Assembly: GCA_001770415.1 (NCBI GenBank)
Contig: MEQX01000050.1
Location: 15,840-79,839 of the forward strand
Direction: 5' to 3'
DNA length: 64,000 bases
Source: Betaproteobacteria bacterium RIFCSPLOWO2_02_FULL_63_19
GTDB lineage: Bacteria; Pseudomonadota; Gammaproteobacteria; Burkholderiales; SG8-39
Shown here: in pieces, positions 24,933-35,000 of the stretch
Position numbering within the stretch: the first letter of the stretch is position 1
Layout of the letters: each line of letters opens with the position of its first letter
Position numbers and translations under genes: made by a program
The notes under the pieces: model-generated
What the model was told of the DNA's origin: nothing
The model's input: the letters and a program-made list of their open reading frames with translations, nothing else
The model's database searches: none

Positions 24933-27698
24933 ATGACCCAGAGCGCCGATTTTCCACAAATTGAGAAACGCGCACTGTTGGAGCGTCTGGCAGAGCGCGA
25001 CTGCGCGCGCACGACCGTGGTCACCCCCAACCAGCGTCTGGCCGCAGCGGTGAGGCGCGATTTCAATGAGCGCCAAGTGGCCGCCGGTTTCACAGTCTGG
25101 GAGACTGCCGACATTCTGCCGCTCGCGGCATTCACCGAACGGCTCTACGAACACACGCGGTACTGCGACCTGGCGATCAGGCCGCCGATCCTGCTCGCAC
25201 CGGCGCAGGAGCACGCGCTCTGGGAAGACATCGTGCGTTCTTCGCAGGCGGGAGGTGCTTTGCTGTGGGCGCAAGACGCCGCGGCGCTGGCGCGCGAGGC
25301 ATGGCAGCTGGCGCATGCCTGGCGCCTGATGCCGCGGCTCAAGGACTATCCGGCCAATGACGACGCGAGGGCGTTCTTGGATTGGGCATGGCGTTACGAA
25401 GGGGTTACGCAGCGCAACCGGTATTGCGACCGCGCGCGACTGGCCGATGTCGTTGTGGCAAATCTGGCACATCCGGCGCTGAGGAAGCCCGCCACGTTGG
25501 TTGTCTATGGCTTCGACATGCTCAACCTGCAGCAGCACGAATTTCTCGGCTCGCTCGCGAAGGCGGGCGTGGAGATTCTCGCGGCCGGTCCGGAAACGCG
25601 CAATTCCGACGTGCGCCGCGTTGTCTTTGCTTCCGCGAAGGAAGAAATACGCGCGGTGGCGAAATGGGCGCGCGCTCGACTCGAAGCCGAACCTCGGGCG
25701 CGAATCGGTGTCGTCGTACCGGAGCTGGAGCTGTCTCGCGCTTTGGTGATGCGCATATTTGCGCGGGTGATGGAGCCCGCTCAAGGGTTGGCGGGCACCT
25801 TGCCGTTCAACCTGTCGCTCGGTCAACCGCTCACGTCGTACGCGCCGGTCGCCGCGGCGATGGGGCTGCTGAAGTTTGTCCAAGGGGAGATCGCGTTTGA
25901 GCAGGCCAGCCGGCTGCTGCTCTCGCCTTTCATCGCCGGGGCTGAATCTGAACTGGCGCAGCGCGCCAGGCTGGACGTCGCGCTGCGCAAGGTCTCCGCC
26001 GCGCGAACGAGTCTGGAGCGGTTGCGGCGCGTGGTCTCCAGGCTCACGGCCGATGCCGGTGGGCACGAGGTGGTCTGCCCGATACTCTCGCAACGCCTTG
26101 CCGATCTGTCGAGGTTCGCCAGGGAAAACCTGCATGGGGCGAAGCGACCCGACGAGTGGGCGAAGTTGATTTCGGCGCTGCTCGCTGCGGTTGGCTTTCC
26201 GGGTGAACGAACGCTCGATTCGATCGAGTACCAGGCGTTGAAGAAATTTCACGCCGCGGTCGCCGGCTTCGCTGCCCTGGAGCGTGTGACCGGGCGCATG
26301 CGCTTTCGCGAGGCGTGCTCGCGCCTTGCACGGCTCGTCAGCGACATGCCGTTCCAGCCCCAGGCGCCGGAGGTTCCGATCCAGGTGCTCGGCGTGCTCG
26401 AATCGGCCGGGCTCGAATTCGATCATTTATGGGTGACCGGGCTCACCGACGAGGTCTGGCCGATGCCGGCGCGGCCCAACCCCTTCATTCCGGTTGCGCT
26501 GCAGCGGGCTGCCGCAGTACCCGAGGCCTCGTCAGCAGCGTCGTTCGAAGTCGACGCGCGTATCACCCGAGGCTGGCGGGCCGCCGCGTTCGAAGTGGTG
26601 TTTTCGCATCCGCTGCGGGAACAGGACCGTGAACTGGTGCCCAGCTCGTTCATCGGCGGTTTGCCCGAATGCAGCGTGGAGGACCTCGTGCTGCCCGAGT
26701 ATGCAACGCTGCACGAAATGATGCGGCGCGGGCGCGGCGAAGAGCGCGTGCCGGATGCCCGGGCGCCGGCCCTCGTGGTGCCTGCGAGCACCTCTGGTGG
26801 CACCGGCGTGTTCCGGGATCAGGCCGCATGTCCCTTTCGGGCCTTTGCAGTACACCGCCTGCGGGCTGAAGGGCTTGCAGCGCCGGCCTCGGGGCTCGAT
26901 GCCGCCGACCGCGGAACGTTGCTGCACGCGATGCTGGCCAAACTCTGGCAGGAGTTGAAATCCAAGGCGCGGCTCGAAGCCGCGTCGGATGCCGACCTGG
27001 ACAGCTTGCTTGCAGCGGCTGCCGGGCACGCGCTTGCGCGCTTGCGGGCTCGCCGCCCCGACGCGATGGAAAACCGTTTTGCGGAACTGGAGCGCTCGCG
27101 GCTGGTGAAACTCGGTCGGGCGTGGCTCGACGTCGAACGCGCACGCACGTCCTTCGAGGTTGCCGCGATCGAACACGTGCGCGTGCTCAGCTTCGGCGGT
27201 ATCAGCGTGAACGCCAGGCTCGATCGCCTCGACCGCATTGCGGAGGCTGGTGGGTCAGGGCAGGCCTGTAACGCAGTCATCGACTACAAGACGGGCAGCG
27301 CGAACGTCGGCGATTGGCTTGGCCCGCGACCGGACGATCCGCAGTTGCCGCTGTATGCAGTGAGCATGGGTGAGCGTGAACCGGTGTGCGCCGTGGCGTT
27401 CGCGCGCCTGAAGGCCGGCGACATGGCGTTCAAGGGGATCGCTCGGGAAGAGGGCCTGATCCCGGGCGCGATGCCCCTGGCCGGACAGCGCCTGCAGGCG
27501 GCGAAGGGCTACGAATCTTGGGAGGATCTGATCGAGGGTTGGCGAATCGAGCTCGATACGCTGGGGAAGGAGTTCGCATCGGGCGAGGCGCACGTCGCGC
27601 CCAAACGCGGCGACGATACCTGCCGCTACTGCGAACTCAAGCCGCTGTGCCGCATCAGCGAGCGGGCGCCCGCCGGCGGTGACGAGGCGACCCTATGA
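24933..27698 (+). CDS. AddB-like DNA repair nuclease with PD-(D/E)XK domain and Fe-S cysteines
   Basis: A 921-residue protein like the proteobacterial AddB-type partner of RecB-like helicases, expected to process DNA double-strand ends. The N-terminal helicase-like part starts VVTPNQRLAAAVRRDF, without a clear Walker A, so ATPase activity is doubtful. The C-terminal nuclease has NARLDRLDRI and the catalytic AVIDYKTGS. Four cysteines fit the AddB/Cas4-type 4Fe-4S staple: C633 (RDQAACPFRAF) before the nuclease and C897, C900 and C906 (CRYCELKPLC) after it. Its TGA overlaps the next start in ATGA (27695-27698), implying coupled translation and complex formation. Confidence 0.85.
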   Translation: MTQSADFPQIEKRALLERLAERDCARTTVVTPNQRLAAAVRRDFNERQVAAGFTVWETADILPLAAFTERLYEHTRYCDLAIRPPILLAPAQEHALWEDIVRSSQAGGALLWAQDAAALAREAWQLAHAWRLMPRLKDYPANDDARAFLDWAWRYEGVTQRNRYCDRARLADVVVANLAHPALRKPATLVVYGFDMLNLQQHEFLGSLAKAGVEILAAGPETRNSDVRRVVFASAKEEIRAVAKWARARLEAEPRARIGVVVPELELSRALVMRIFARVMEPAQGLAGTLPFNLSLGQPLTSYAPVAAAMGLLKFVQGEIAFEQASRLLLSPFIAGAESELAQRARLDVALRKVSAARTSLERLRRVVSRLTADAGGHEVVCPILSQRLADLSRFARENLHGAKRPDEWAKLISALLAAVGFPGERTLDSIEYQALKKFHAAVAGFAALERVTGRMRFREACSRLARLVSDMPFQPQAPEVPIQVLGVLESAGLEFDHLWVTGLTDEVWPMPARPNPFIPVALQRAAAVPEASSAASFEVDARITRGWRAAAFEVVFSHPLREQDRELVPSSFIGGLPECSVEDLVLPEYATLHEMMRRGRGEERVPDARAPALVVPASTSGGTGVFRDQAACPFRAFAVHRLRAEGLAAPASGLDAADRGTLLHAMLAKLWQELKSKARLEAASDADLDSLLAAAAGHALARLRARRPDAMENRFAELERSRLVKLGRAWLDVERARTSFEVAAIEHVRVLSFGGISVNARLDRLDRIAEAGGSGQACNAVIDYKTGSANVGDWLGPRPDDPQLPLYAVSMGEREPVCAVAFARLKAGDMAFKGIAREEGLIPGAMPLAGQRLQAAKGYESWEDLIEGWRIELDTLGKEFASGEAHVAPKRGDDTCRYCELKPLCRISERAPAGGDEATL

Positions 27699-30600
27699 AC
27701 GAATTTTCCGGCGTCGCAGACCTCGAGCAACGCCGCCGGGCTCTGGATCCGCAGCGCTCGTTCATCGTCCAGGCGCCGGCAGGTTCGGGAAAGACCGAAC
27801 TACTTATCCAGCGCTATCTCGTGCTGCTTTCGAGGGTAGACAGCCCCGAGGAAATCGCCGCGATCACGTTTACCCGTCGTGCGGCCGCGGAGATGCGCAA
27901 ACGCGTGCTCGACGCGCTCGCCTGGGCACGCAGTCACGATGCGCCGCGCGAGCCGCATCGGGCATTGACCTGGGAACACGCGCGCGCGGCGATCGAGCGC
28001 GACCGCGCGCTCGGCTGGAAACTGCAGGACAATGCGGCGCGGCTGCGTATCCAGACCATCGACGCTCTCTGCGCCTCACTGACCCGCCAGATGCCGGTGC
28101 TCGCTACATTCGGCGCGCAGCCGCAAAGTATCGAGGACGCGCACGCTCATTACCTTGAGGCCGCGAGTGCCACGCTTGCGCTGCTGGAGGACAAGGCAGA
28201 GAGACAAGGTCATGCAGCCGATGTGGAACGGTTGCTCGCACACCTGGACAACGATGCCGACACCGCCCGCAGGCTCATCGCGGGCATGCTGGAGAAGCGG
28301 GATCACTGGCTGAGAAATCTGCGCAGCGCGGACGATCGCGCAACGCTGGAGCGTGCGCTCGCGGGCGTGCGCCGCGAGTCGATGGCGCGCGCACGCCTGC
28401 TCGTGCCCGCGCAGGAGGCGGTCGAGTTACTGGCGCTGGCCGGTTACGCTGCCGAAAACCTGGCTGTCGACGGCGTGGAATCTCCGATCCGGGAATGCGC
28501 CGACCTCGCGGCGTTGCCAGGCACGGGCGATGCGGACCTATACGCGTGGCTGGGCGTCGCCGACGTGCTGCTCAACTCGGCCGGCGAATGGCGCAAGACG
28601 GTGAACGTAAAACAGGGATTTCCCGCTGCCACCGACGGGGCGGGCAAGGCAAGGACGGCGGCCAGGGAGTGGAAGCGGCGCCATGCGGCGATGGTCGGTC
28701 GTTTGGCCGGCGCCGAAGGACTGCGCGCGGCGTTGGACGCGCTGCGCTGCCTGCCGCCTGCGCGCTACATGGACGCCCAGTGGGAGGCGCTCGGGGCCAT
28801 CACGCGGCTGCTGCCGCGTGCGGTGGCCGAACTGAAGCTCGTGTTCGCAGCGCGCGGCGAGGCGGATTTCGTGGAGATTGCACAGGGCGCGCTGGCGGCG
28901 CTCGGTCAGGCCGACGGGCCGACCGATCTGATGCTGGCGCTGGACTGCCGCATCCGCCACATACTCGTGGACGAATTCCAGGACACGTCGTTTACGCAGT
29001 TCGAATTGCTGGAGAAGCTCACAGCGGGCTGGGGAACGCCGGGGCGGCACGATGATGACCGTACACTGTTTCTGGTCGGCGACCCGATGCAGTCGATCTA
29101 TCGCTTCCGTGAGGCGCAAGTCGGGCTGTTCCTCAAGGCGCAGACCCAAGGCATCGGCCAGGTGGCACTGGAACCGCTCCGGCTTTCGGCGAATTTCCGT
29201 TCGCAAGCGGATATTGTCGACTGGTTGAACCATGCGTTCGTCGAGGTCATGCCGCACGCCGAGGACGCCGGCACGGGCGCGGTGCCGTACTCGCCTTCGG
29301 AGCCCGTGCACGATGCCGAAGGCGACGCCGTTCACGTGCATGTCTTTTTCAACGGTGATGCGCAAGGCGAAGCCGCACGGGTAGCGGCGCTGGTCGAGGC
29401 GGCCCGTACCACCGATCCTGCGGGCACCGTCGCCGTATTGGTGCGCAGCCGGGGACACCTGGAGACGATCGTGCCGTCGCTCAAAGCGCGGGGCTTGCGC
29501 TTTCGCGCCATAGAGATCGAGCGACTCGGCCATCGCCAGGTGGTGCAGGACCTGCTCGCCCTGACGCGGGCGCTCTTGCATCCGGGTGACCGCGTCGCGT
29601 GGCTGGCCGTCCTGCGCGCTCCGTGGTGCGGCCTCACGCTCGCTGATCTGCACGCGCTGGTTGGCGCGCCCCGATTTGCCAGCGAGGTCAACGCGGGGGG
29701 GGGACGCGCCAGTGTCCAGCACGACTTGTTTTCCGCGCTCGAGGCACCGACAGCTCGGACGCCGGATCCGGTTGTCGAACCCGATGGCCGGACGGTCTGG
29801 GAATTGCTGCGCGACAACGCGCGGGTCGAGCGTCTCAGCGCTGACGCGCGCGCGCGCACGGGCCGCGTGCGTGACATCCTCGGCTACGTCATGTTGAATC
29901 GGCAGCGCGGGTCGCTGCGCGAAGGCGTCGAGTCGACGTGGCTCGCGTTGGGCGGTCCCGCATGCGTCGAGAATGACAACGATCTCGAAGACGCTGAAAC
30001 ATACCTTGACTTTCTGGAGAAGTCCGAGGCGGCTGGCGAGATCACCGATCTCGCAGCCTTCGAGGAAGGCCTCGCCAAGCTCTACGCGCTACCCGATCTG
30101 CAAGCCGATCCGCAAACCGCCGTGCAGATCATGACCATACACAAAGCCAAGGGACTGGAGTTCGACACCGTTATCATTCCCGGCCTGGGCCGCGTCCCGC
30201 GCAGGCGCGATCCGAGCCTTTTCCTGTGGACCGAGCGCCCCGTGAGCAGCCATGTCGCAGCACCGGCGGATCCGGCAGACGGGGCTATTGCGCAGCTGCT
30301 GCTTGCGCCGATCAAAGAAGCAGGCACCGATGCGGACAGGATCTACGACTACCTGGTCCGTCTGGAGGCTGAAAAGGAAAGCCACGAAGACGGGCGTCTG
30401 CTCTATGTTGCTGCCACTCGCGCGCGCAAACACTTGCATTTGCTTGGCGATACACGCCTCGTCTCAACGGACGATGGCAACTTTGGCGTGAGATTACCGA
30501 GCGCCGCTTCCCTGCTCGCGAAACTCTGGCCCGCTGTCGAACCGGAATTCACCGCGTCTGCGCGCGCTGCTGCTCGCCGTACCGGCGAGCACGCACCCGT

Positions 30601-31276
30601 CCACGAGGCAAGTGAAATCAACCAGGACCTGCGGCGCCTCCCGTCAGGGTGGCCCCTGCCCGAGGCCCCGCCCGCTGTGCGATGGCACGCTCCCCATCAT
30701 GCGGCGCCTTCGCAGGACGCCATCGAATTTTCCTGGGCCGGCGAAACCGCGCGCCACGTGGGCAGCGTGGTCCACCGCTGGCTGCAGCACATCGCCGACG
30801 ACGAAATGAAAGGGTGGAACTCGGCGCGTATCGAGAAAATGAACAATACGTTTCGTGATGAACTGGCGGCGCGCGGCGTGCAGGAGCAGGATTTGGCCGC
30901 GGCGACCGAGCGCGTCGCCAGGGCGCTCTCCAATTCGCTCGACGATCCGCGCGGCAAGTGGCTGCTCGGGCCGCAAAGGCAGGCGCGCAACGAATATCGG
31001 CTCACCGCCATCGTCGAAGGCGAGCCGCAGGAATTCGTCGTCGACCGGACGTTCGCGGATTCCGAAGGCAGCCGTTGGATCGTCGATTACAAGACCAGCG
31101 CTCACGAGGGCACGGATATCGACGCGTTTCTCGACCGAGAGCGTGCGCGTTATGCGCACCAACTGGAGCGCTATGCGCGCGCGCTAGGCGGCGAAGGTCA
31201 CGTCGCGCTTGGCCTTTATTTTCCGCTTCTCTGCGGCTGGCGCGACTGGAAGAATTTCATCGAGGGTCGCCGCTAG
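27695..31276 (+). CDS. AddA/RecB-like UvrD-family helicase-nuclease
   Basis: A 1193-residue superfamily 1A helicase with a C-terminal nuclease, the catalytic partner of the preceding protein in double-strand break repair. Helicase motifs run in order: Walker A APAGSGKTELL (about 29-39), AITFTRRAAAEMRKR (Ia), HILVDEFQDTSF (II), LVGDPMQSIYRFREA (III), IMTIHKAKGLEFDTV (V) and LLYVAATRARKHLHLLG (VI). The C-terminal PD-(D/E)XK motif is WIVDYKTSAHEG. Both nuclease domains of the pair look intact. The RecBCD alternative is unlikely because no recC or recD is nearby and the partner is AddB-like. Confidence 0.9.
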   Translation: MNEFSGVADLEQRRRALDPQRSFIVQAPAGSGKTELLIQRYLVLLSRVDSPEEIAAITFTRRAAAEMRKRVLDALAWARSHDAPREPHRALTWEHARAAIERDRALGWKLQDNAARLRIQTIDALCASLTRQMPVLATFGAQPQSIEDAHAHYLEAASATLALLEDKAERQGHAADVERLLAHLDNDADTARRLIAGMLEKRDHWLRNLRSADDRATLERALAGVRRESMARARLLVPAQEAVELLALAGYAAENLAVDGVESPIRECADLAALPGTGDADLYAWLGVADVLLNSAGEWRKTVNVKQGFPAATDGAGKARTAAREWKRRHAAMVGRLAGAEGLRAALDALRCLPPARYMDAQWEALGAITRLLPRAVAELKLVFAARGEADFVEIAQGALAALGQADGPTDLMLALDCRIRHILVDEFQDTSFTQFELLEKLTAGWGTPGRHDDDRTLFLVGDPMQSIYRFREAQVGLFLKAQTQGIGQVALEPLRLSANFRSQADIVDWLNHAFVEVMPHAEDAGTGAVPYSPSEPVHDAEGDAVHVHVFFNGDAQGEAARVAALVEAARTTDPAGTVAVLVRSRGHLETIVPSLKARGLRFRAIEIERLGHRQVVQDLLALTRALLHPGDRVAWLAVLRAPWCGLTLADLHALVGAPRFASEVNAGGGRASVQHDLFSALEAPTARTPDPVVEPDGRTVWELLRDNARVERLSADARARTGRVRDILGYVMLNRQRGSLREGVESTWLALGGPACVENDNDLEDAETYLDFLEKSEAAGEITDLAAFEEGLAKLYALPDLQADPQTAVQIMTIHKAKGLEFDTVIIPGLGRVPRRRDPSLFLWTERPVSSHVAAPADPADGAIAQLLLAPIKEAGTDADRIYDYLVRLEAEKESHEDGRLLYVAATRARKHLHLLGDTRLVSTDDGNFGVRLPSAASLLAKLWPAVEPEFTASARAAARRTGEHAPVHEASEINQDLRRLPSGWPLPEAPPAVRWHAPHHAAPSQDAIEFSWAGETARHVGSVVHRWLQHIADDEMKGWNSARIEKMNNTFRDELAARGVQEQDLAAATERVARALSNSLDDPRGKWLLGPQRQARNEYRLTAIVEGEPQEFVVDRTFADSEGSRWIVDYKTSAHEGTDIDAFLDRERARYAHQLERYARALGGEGHVALGLYFPLLCGWRDWKNFIEGRR

Positions 31277-31407
31277 ACCTGGCCGCCCCGTCATCCGCAC
31301 GGCCACGGAGTTCGACCACTGCGCCGACCGGCACCGCGACCACCGCCTGCGGAAGGTGCACCAGCCGCAGGCGGAGTTCGAAAAAACGATCGTCGGGTCG
31401 ACCCGGG

Positions 31408-32403
31408 TCACGTACCCGAGATCATTTCCGAGCCCACCGTGAAACCGAGTTCCTTGTAGGCCTTCAGAGCGCCCGGATGGTAGGGCATCCCGCCCTGCAC
31501 CCCCATATCCTCGACCTTGAGGCCGCGAAACGCGGCGAAACTCTTTACGAGCTCAGGCTTGTTCGCCGCGATGGTCTTGACGATCTTGTAGACGACATCG
31601 GCATCGGCCTTTGCGCTTGTCACCAGCATGTAGCGCAGTTGCATGATGTAGGTCGGTTCCACGATGCCCGGCATCTTGGTGTTTTTTTCTAGGACGATCT
31701 CACCGGCAGGGACCATCTTCCTGAACTTTGCCTTCGCCTCGGGCGAGGTATCGAAGTTGATATAGCGCCAGCCGCCCCGGCTCTTGAGTTGGGCCATCGC
31801 CTTGCGTCCCGCCCCGGACCCCATGCTGATCCATGTAATGTCGGTCTTGCCCTCGCCGATGGCCAGCATTCCCTTGACGAACCCGGATACCGGAACGTGC
31901 TTGAAGTCCTCGAAGGAAAGGCCTGCCGCGCTGAGACCCGATTTGAGGTAGGTTTCGATGATGGTGAGGTCGGTGTACCCGGACGTGACGCGCAGCCCTT
32001 TATGCTGGCGAAGTTCAGGCACCGACTTTATTCCAAGGTCGCTGACGACAGCGATACCGGCCCGCAGCGGAAATACCATCCCCACGTAGCGGAGATCCTT
32101 GTTGGGCTTGCCCTCGAATGTCCCGGTCCCGTCGTAGGCATAAAGCAGTTCCTGGGCATTGGTGAAGCCGAAGTTCGCTTCGCCCCGGGCAATCATCGGA
32201 ATATAGGTTGTGGATCCCCCCATGGGCTGCGCCCGGGCCTTCAGATCCGTTTTGCTCTCCAGGAGCTTGCTTATCGCAACGCCAGCGAGGTAGGCGAGGC
32301 TACCCTGAGCATTGGTGGCGAAAGTCAGGACCTGCGCGTTGGTTGGGCCGGCCGCAATGATAGCGAACGCAGCCCCGACGGCCATGATGTGTCGTTTCAT
32401 CAT
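31408..32403 (-). CDS. TAXI-family TRAP transporter solute-binding protein
   Basis: Periplasmic binding protein of 331 residues for the adjacent TRAP permease. It has a signal peptide (MMKRHIMAVGAAFAIIAAGPTNAQ, cleavage likely after the Ala before Q) and the TAXI pattern FATNAQGSLAYLAGVAISKLL, QPMGGSTTYIPMIARGEANF and YVGMVFPLRAGIAVVSD. The ligand is unknown; TAXI proteins are mostly linked to dicarboxylates, glutamate and other organic acids. The start is the ATG pair at 32403/32400 after a GGGGGA stretch. The frame is open far upstream (to 33975), but that part overlaps the permease gene in another frame and is not protein-like. Confidence 0.88.
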   Translation of the reverse strand: MMKRHIMAVGAAFAIIAAGPTNAQVLTFATNAQGSLAYLAGVAISKLLESKTDLKARAQPMGGSTTYIPMIARGEANFGFTNAQELLYAYDGTGTFEGKPNKDLRYVGMVFPLRAGIAVVSDLGIKSVPELRQHKGLRVTSGYTDLTIIETYLKSGLSAAGLSFEDFKHVPVSGFVKGMLAIGEGKTDITWISMGSGAGRKAMAQLKSRGGWRYINFDTSPEAKAKFRKMVPAGEIVLEKNTKMPGIVEPTYIMQLRYMLVTSAKADADVVYKIVKTIAANKPELVKSFAAFRGLKVEDMGVQGGMPYHPGALKAYKELGFTVGSEMISGT

Positions 32404-32525
32404 AATTGGTTCCCCCACGGTGTTTAAAACGGACCGGGCGCGTTTCGAACAGTGCCACAACGTCCTCCTCGCGCCCGGCGTCACCACTCTAGCACAGACA
32501 GCTCCGCCTGAATATCGCGCCCCCG

Positions 32526-34475
32526 TCAGGTCGCGGTGCGTGCGCGCAGCCACTCGTGCCCGAGGATGATCAGCCCGAGCACGACGCCTGCTGCGTCCAC
32601 GATGCCTCGGAAACCGAGGGCGGGATCGGGCAGCAGCGCGGCAACGCCAGCAATCATCAGCAGCACTCGTATCATCCAGCCCAGCCGGCGGGTGAGGTAG
32701 CCCACCATCGCGACCGAAACAAGGTAGACGCCGATAGTGGCGGTCGCGAAATTCACCGCGACCGCCAGCGGCGCACCGAACATCATCAGGGTCGGGGACA
32801 GCACGAACAGGAACGGGATCACAAAGGCCACCCATCCCAGGCGCATGGAAACGAAGCCGGTCGTCATCGGATCGGCCTTGGTCAGAGTCGCCGCCGCGAA
32901 CGCAGAAAGTGCGATGGGTGGTGTGATCATCGACATCATGCCGAAATAGAGGACGAACATGTGGGCGCAGATTCCGGCGATGACCGGGTCGTCGATCCGG
33001 CTGCCGATGTGATCCATGATGACCGGCGCGATGAGCGCGGCGAGCAAGATGTAGGCGGCCGCGGTGGGCATGCCCATGCCGAGAATAATGCAGGTTGCCG
33101 CTCCGATCAAAAGGACAATCCAGACGTTGCCGGAGGCGAGTTCTCCCAGCCAATTGGTGAGTGCGAAAGCAAACCCGGTCAAGTTGAGAATGCCTATGAC
33201 GATTCCGGCCGAGGCCACGACCATCAGCAGCGATACCACGATCATTCCGCTCTCGGCGAGAATCGGGAAAAGATCGCCAATCCGGATGCGTTGGCCGTTG
33301 TAGGGAATGAACATGGCCAGAACGAGCATGGCGCCCGATGCATAGATCGCTGCTTTCTCGGCCGGCATGTTGAGTTCGAACAGACCGTAGACCAGCACCA
33401 CGAACGGAACCACAAAGTGAGCACCCTGCCGAAGCACGTTCCAGAAACGGGGCAGGATTTCGGTCACGTTTGCGATGCCGTCGCGGCCCGCAATGAGGTC
33501 CACCTGGACAAACACCGCAAAATAATAGAGCAGCGATGGCAGGATGGCCGCGACGACGATTTGCGCATAAGGAATTTCCAGGAACTCGGCCATCAGGAAT
33601 GCGGCGGCGCCCATGACTGGTGGCATAAGCTGCCCCCCGGTGGAGGCGACGGCCTCGATGGCGCCTGCGTGGAGCGCCGAGTAGCCGGCCTTTCTCATCA
33701 GCGGAATGGTGATGATGCCGGTTGTGACGACGTTGGATACCGCCGAGCCGGAAATCGTGCCCATGAGGGCGGACCCCACAACGGCGATTTTCGCCGCTCC
33801 GCCGCGCCGCCGACCCATCCCCGCCATTGCGAGGTCGGTGAAAAAATGGCCGCCGCCAGCCCGCATCAGGACTTGGCCAAACAGGATGAACATGATCACG
33901 ATGCTGGTTCCCACCTGAAGCGGAATACCGAATATCGCGTTGGGATTGAATCCGAGGTTGCTGAACAGTTTCCAAACCTCAACCTTGGGGGATTGGAACT
34001 GGCCGGGCACCAGATATCCGATCGGAGCGTACAGAAGGAACAGGCCCACGACCGCCAACATGACGTACCCCGATGAACGCCGGAGGCCTTCGACGATCAG
34101 TACGGTGATGACGAAGCCGAGCGCGATGACCTCGTCGGTGCTGTTGGAAAAACCGTTTTCCTGAAGATCATGGAAATTCAAGCCCACGTAGAGCAGCACG
34201 ACGAGCGAGATGCCCGCGATCGGCGCGTCGAACCATGGGACGCGCCCGCCCTCCAGTCGGTCATGTCGGTAGTGGAGAAACAAGACAGCAAGCCCCAGGC
34301 CCAGCACCACCGCGTAGAACTGCTCGGGCAGCCATGCATAGCCGAGCCACTCGGGGACATCGACGTTCCAGAGCACAGAGAGTATGGTCATGAGGCCGGC
34401 AAGGGCCTGGATGACGCCGTGCGCGAAGGGCTGCACGGGCCCGCTCGGCTTTGGGGAAACGTCTTGCTCGTTCAT
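32526..34475 (-). CDS. TRAP transporter permease, fused 4TM/12TM type
   Basis: Inner-membrane sodium- or proton-coupled symporter of 649 residues in which the small (DctQ-like) and large (DctM-like) subunits are fused, the form that normally pairs with TAXI binding proteins. The N-terminal third gives four hydrophobic segments; the large part has the family signatures GTISGSAVSNVVTTG and ASTGGQLMPPVMGAAAF plus LGMGMPTAAAYILLA. It lies 122 bases upstream of its binding-protein gene on the same strand. The ATG at 34475 is the first in frame. Confidence 0.93.
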   Translation of the reverse strand: MNEQDVSPKPSGPVQPFAHGVIQALAGLMTILSVLWNVDVPEWLGYAWLPEQFYAVVLGLGLAVLFLHYRHDRLEGGRVPWFDAPIAGISLVVLLYVGLNFHDLQENGFSNSTDEVIALGFVITVLIVEGLRRSSGYVMLAVVGLFLLYAPIGYLVPGQFQSPKVEVWKLFSNLGFNPNAIFGIPLQVGTSIVIMFILFGQVLMRAGGGHFFTDLAMAGMGRRRGGAAKIAVVGSALMGTISGSAVSNVVTTGIITIPLMRKAGYSALHAGAIEAVASTGGQLMPPVMGAAAFLMAEFLEIPYAQIVVAAILPSLLYYFAVFVQVDLIAGRDGIANVTEILPRFWNVLRQGAHFVVPFVVLVYGLFELNMPAEKAAIYASGAMLVLAMFIPYNGQRIRIGDLFPILAESGMIVVSLLMVVASAGIVIGILNLTGFAFALTNWLGELASGNVWIVLLIGAATCIILGMGMPTAAAYILLAALIAPVIMDHIGSRIDDPVIAGICAHMFVLYFGMMSMITPPIALSAFAAATLTKADPMTTGFVSMRLGWVAFVIPFLFVLSPTLMMFGAPLAVAVNFATATIGVYLVSVAMVGYLTRRLGWMIRVLLMIAGVAALLPDPALGFRGIVDAAGVVLGLIILGHEWLRARTAT

Positions 34476-35000
34476 GTATTGCGATATCCGCGTGACCAGG
34501 CCGCTGTTCGCCGCAAACGCCCGCTACTTTCCCTATCCCGAAGAATTGGGAGCGCCGTCGCGACCACGACCGGGAGTTGCCTGGGCGACTCGCTCGCGCA
34601 CCTCACCGGCGCTCCAGGCAACGATACGGCCGACAGGTATGATCCCGGCGCTGCCCGTTGGTTCTCCGCCAACATCCGAATGTCCAGACGACGCAGTTCG
34701 CCGTCGTGTCCGCGGCTGCTTGCATCGCGGTGCCACAGGTCGAGGACGAAGGATGAGAAATTTCAAGCCCTCTCTCAGGCGGTCCGGAACTATATCGCCG
34801 GTTCAGGTATATGGTCAATATTGCGGCTGCACACGCGCGTGAATACAACCACATGCCCGCGAAAGGTGGATCGTTCGATTCCTAGCCGTTCTCGGACGAA
34901 CGAATGCCAGTGCCGATACGTCGCCGCGTTGAGTTGCCGGCCGCCTTTTTCGGAGCAGACGTGGTGACGACCGAACACCGGCAAGTCTGCCGAGACTTCG
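34476..35000. other. Gene-free gap upstream of the TRAP operon
   Basis: No gene is supported on either strand. Short open frames occur in all directions but none has a good ribosome site, signal peptide or recognisable motif. It directly joins the amidohydrolase relic, so it may be decayed former coding sequence. A promoter for the TRAP genes should lie near 34480-34600 but no convincing -35/-10 pair was seen. Confidence 0.5.

Noticed and set aside
24918-26426. Long minus-strand frame opposite the AddB-like gene
   Set aside because: Composition is Arg/Gln/His-rich without motifs, and the plus strand encodes an intact, recognisable protein.
32404-33975. Minus-strand frame continuous with the TAXI binding protein, suggesting an 855-residue fusion
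   Set aside because: The added 524 codons lie inside the TRAP permease gene in another frame and read as Arg/His/Gly-rich noise. The permease frame has full family motifs, and the TAXI protein has a proper signal peptide at 32403.
32556-34076. 506-codon plus-strand frame rich in His, Asp and Glu
   Set aside because: It lies wholly opposite the TRAP permease and its composition (HHRDRN, EDQPEHDAC) is typical of antisense reading of hydrophobic GC-rich codons.
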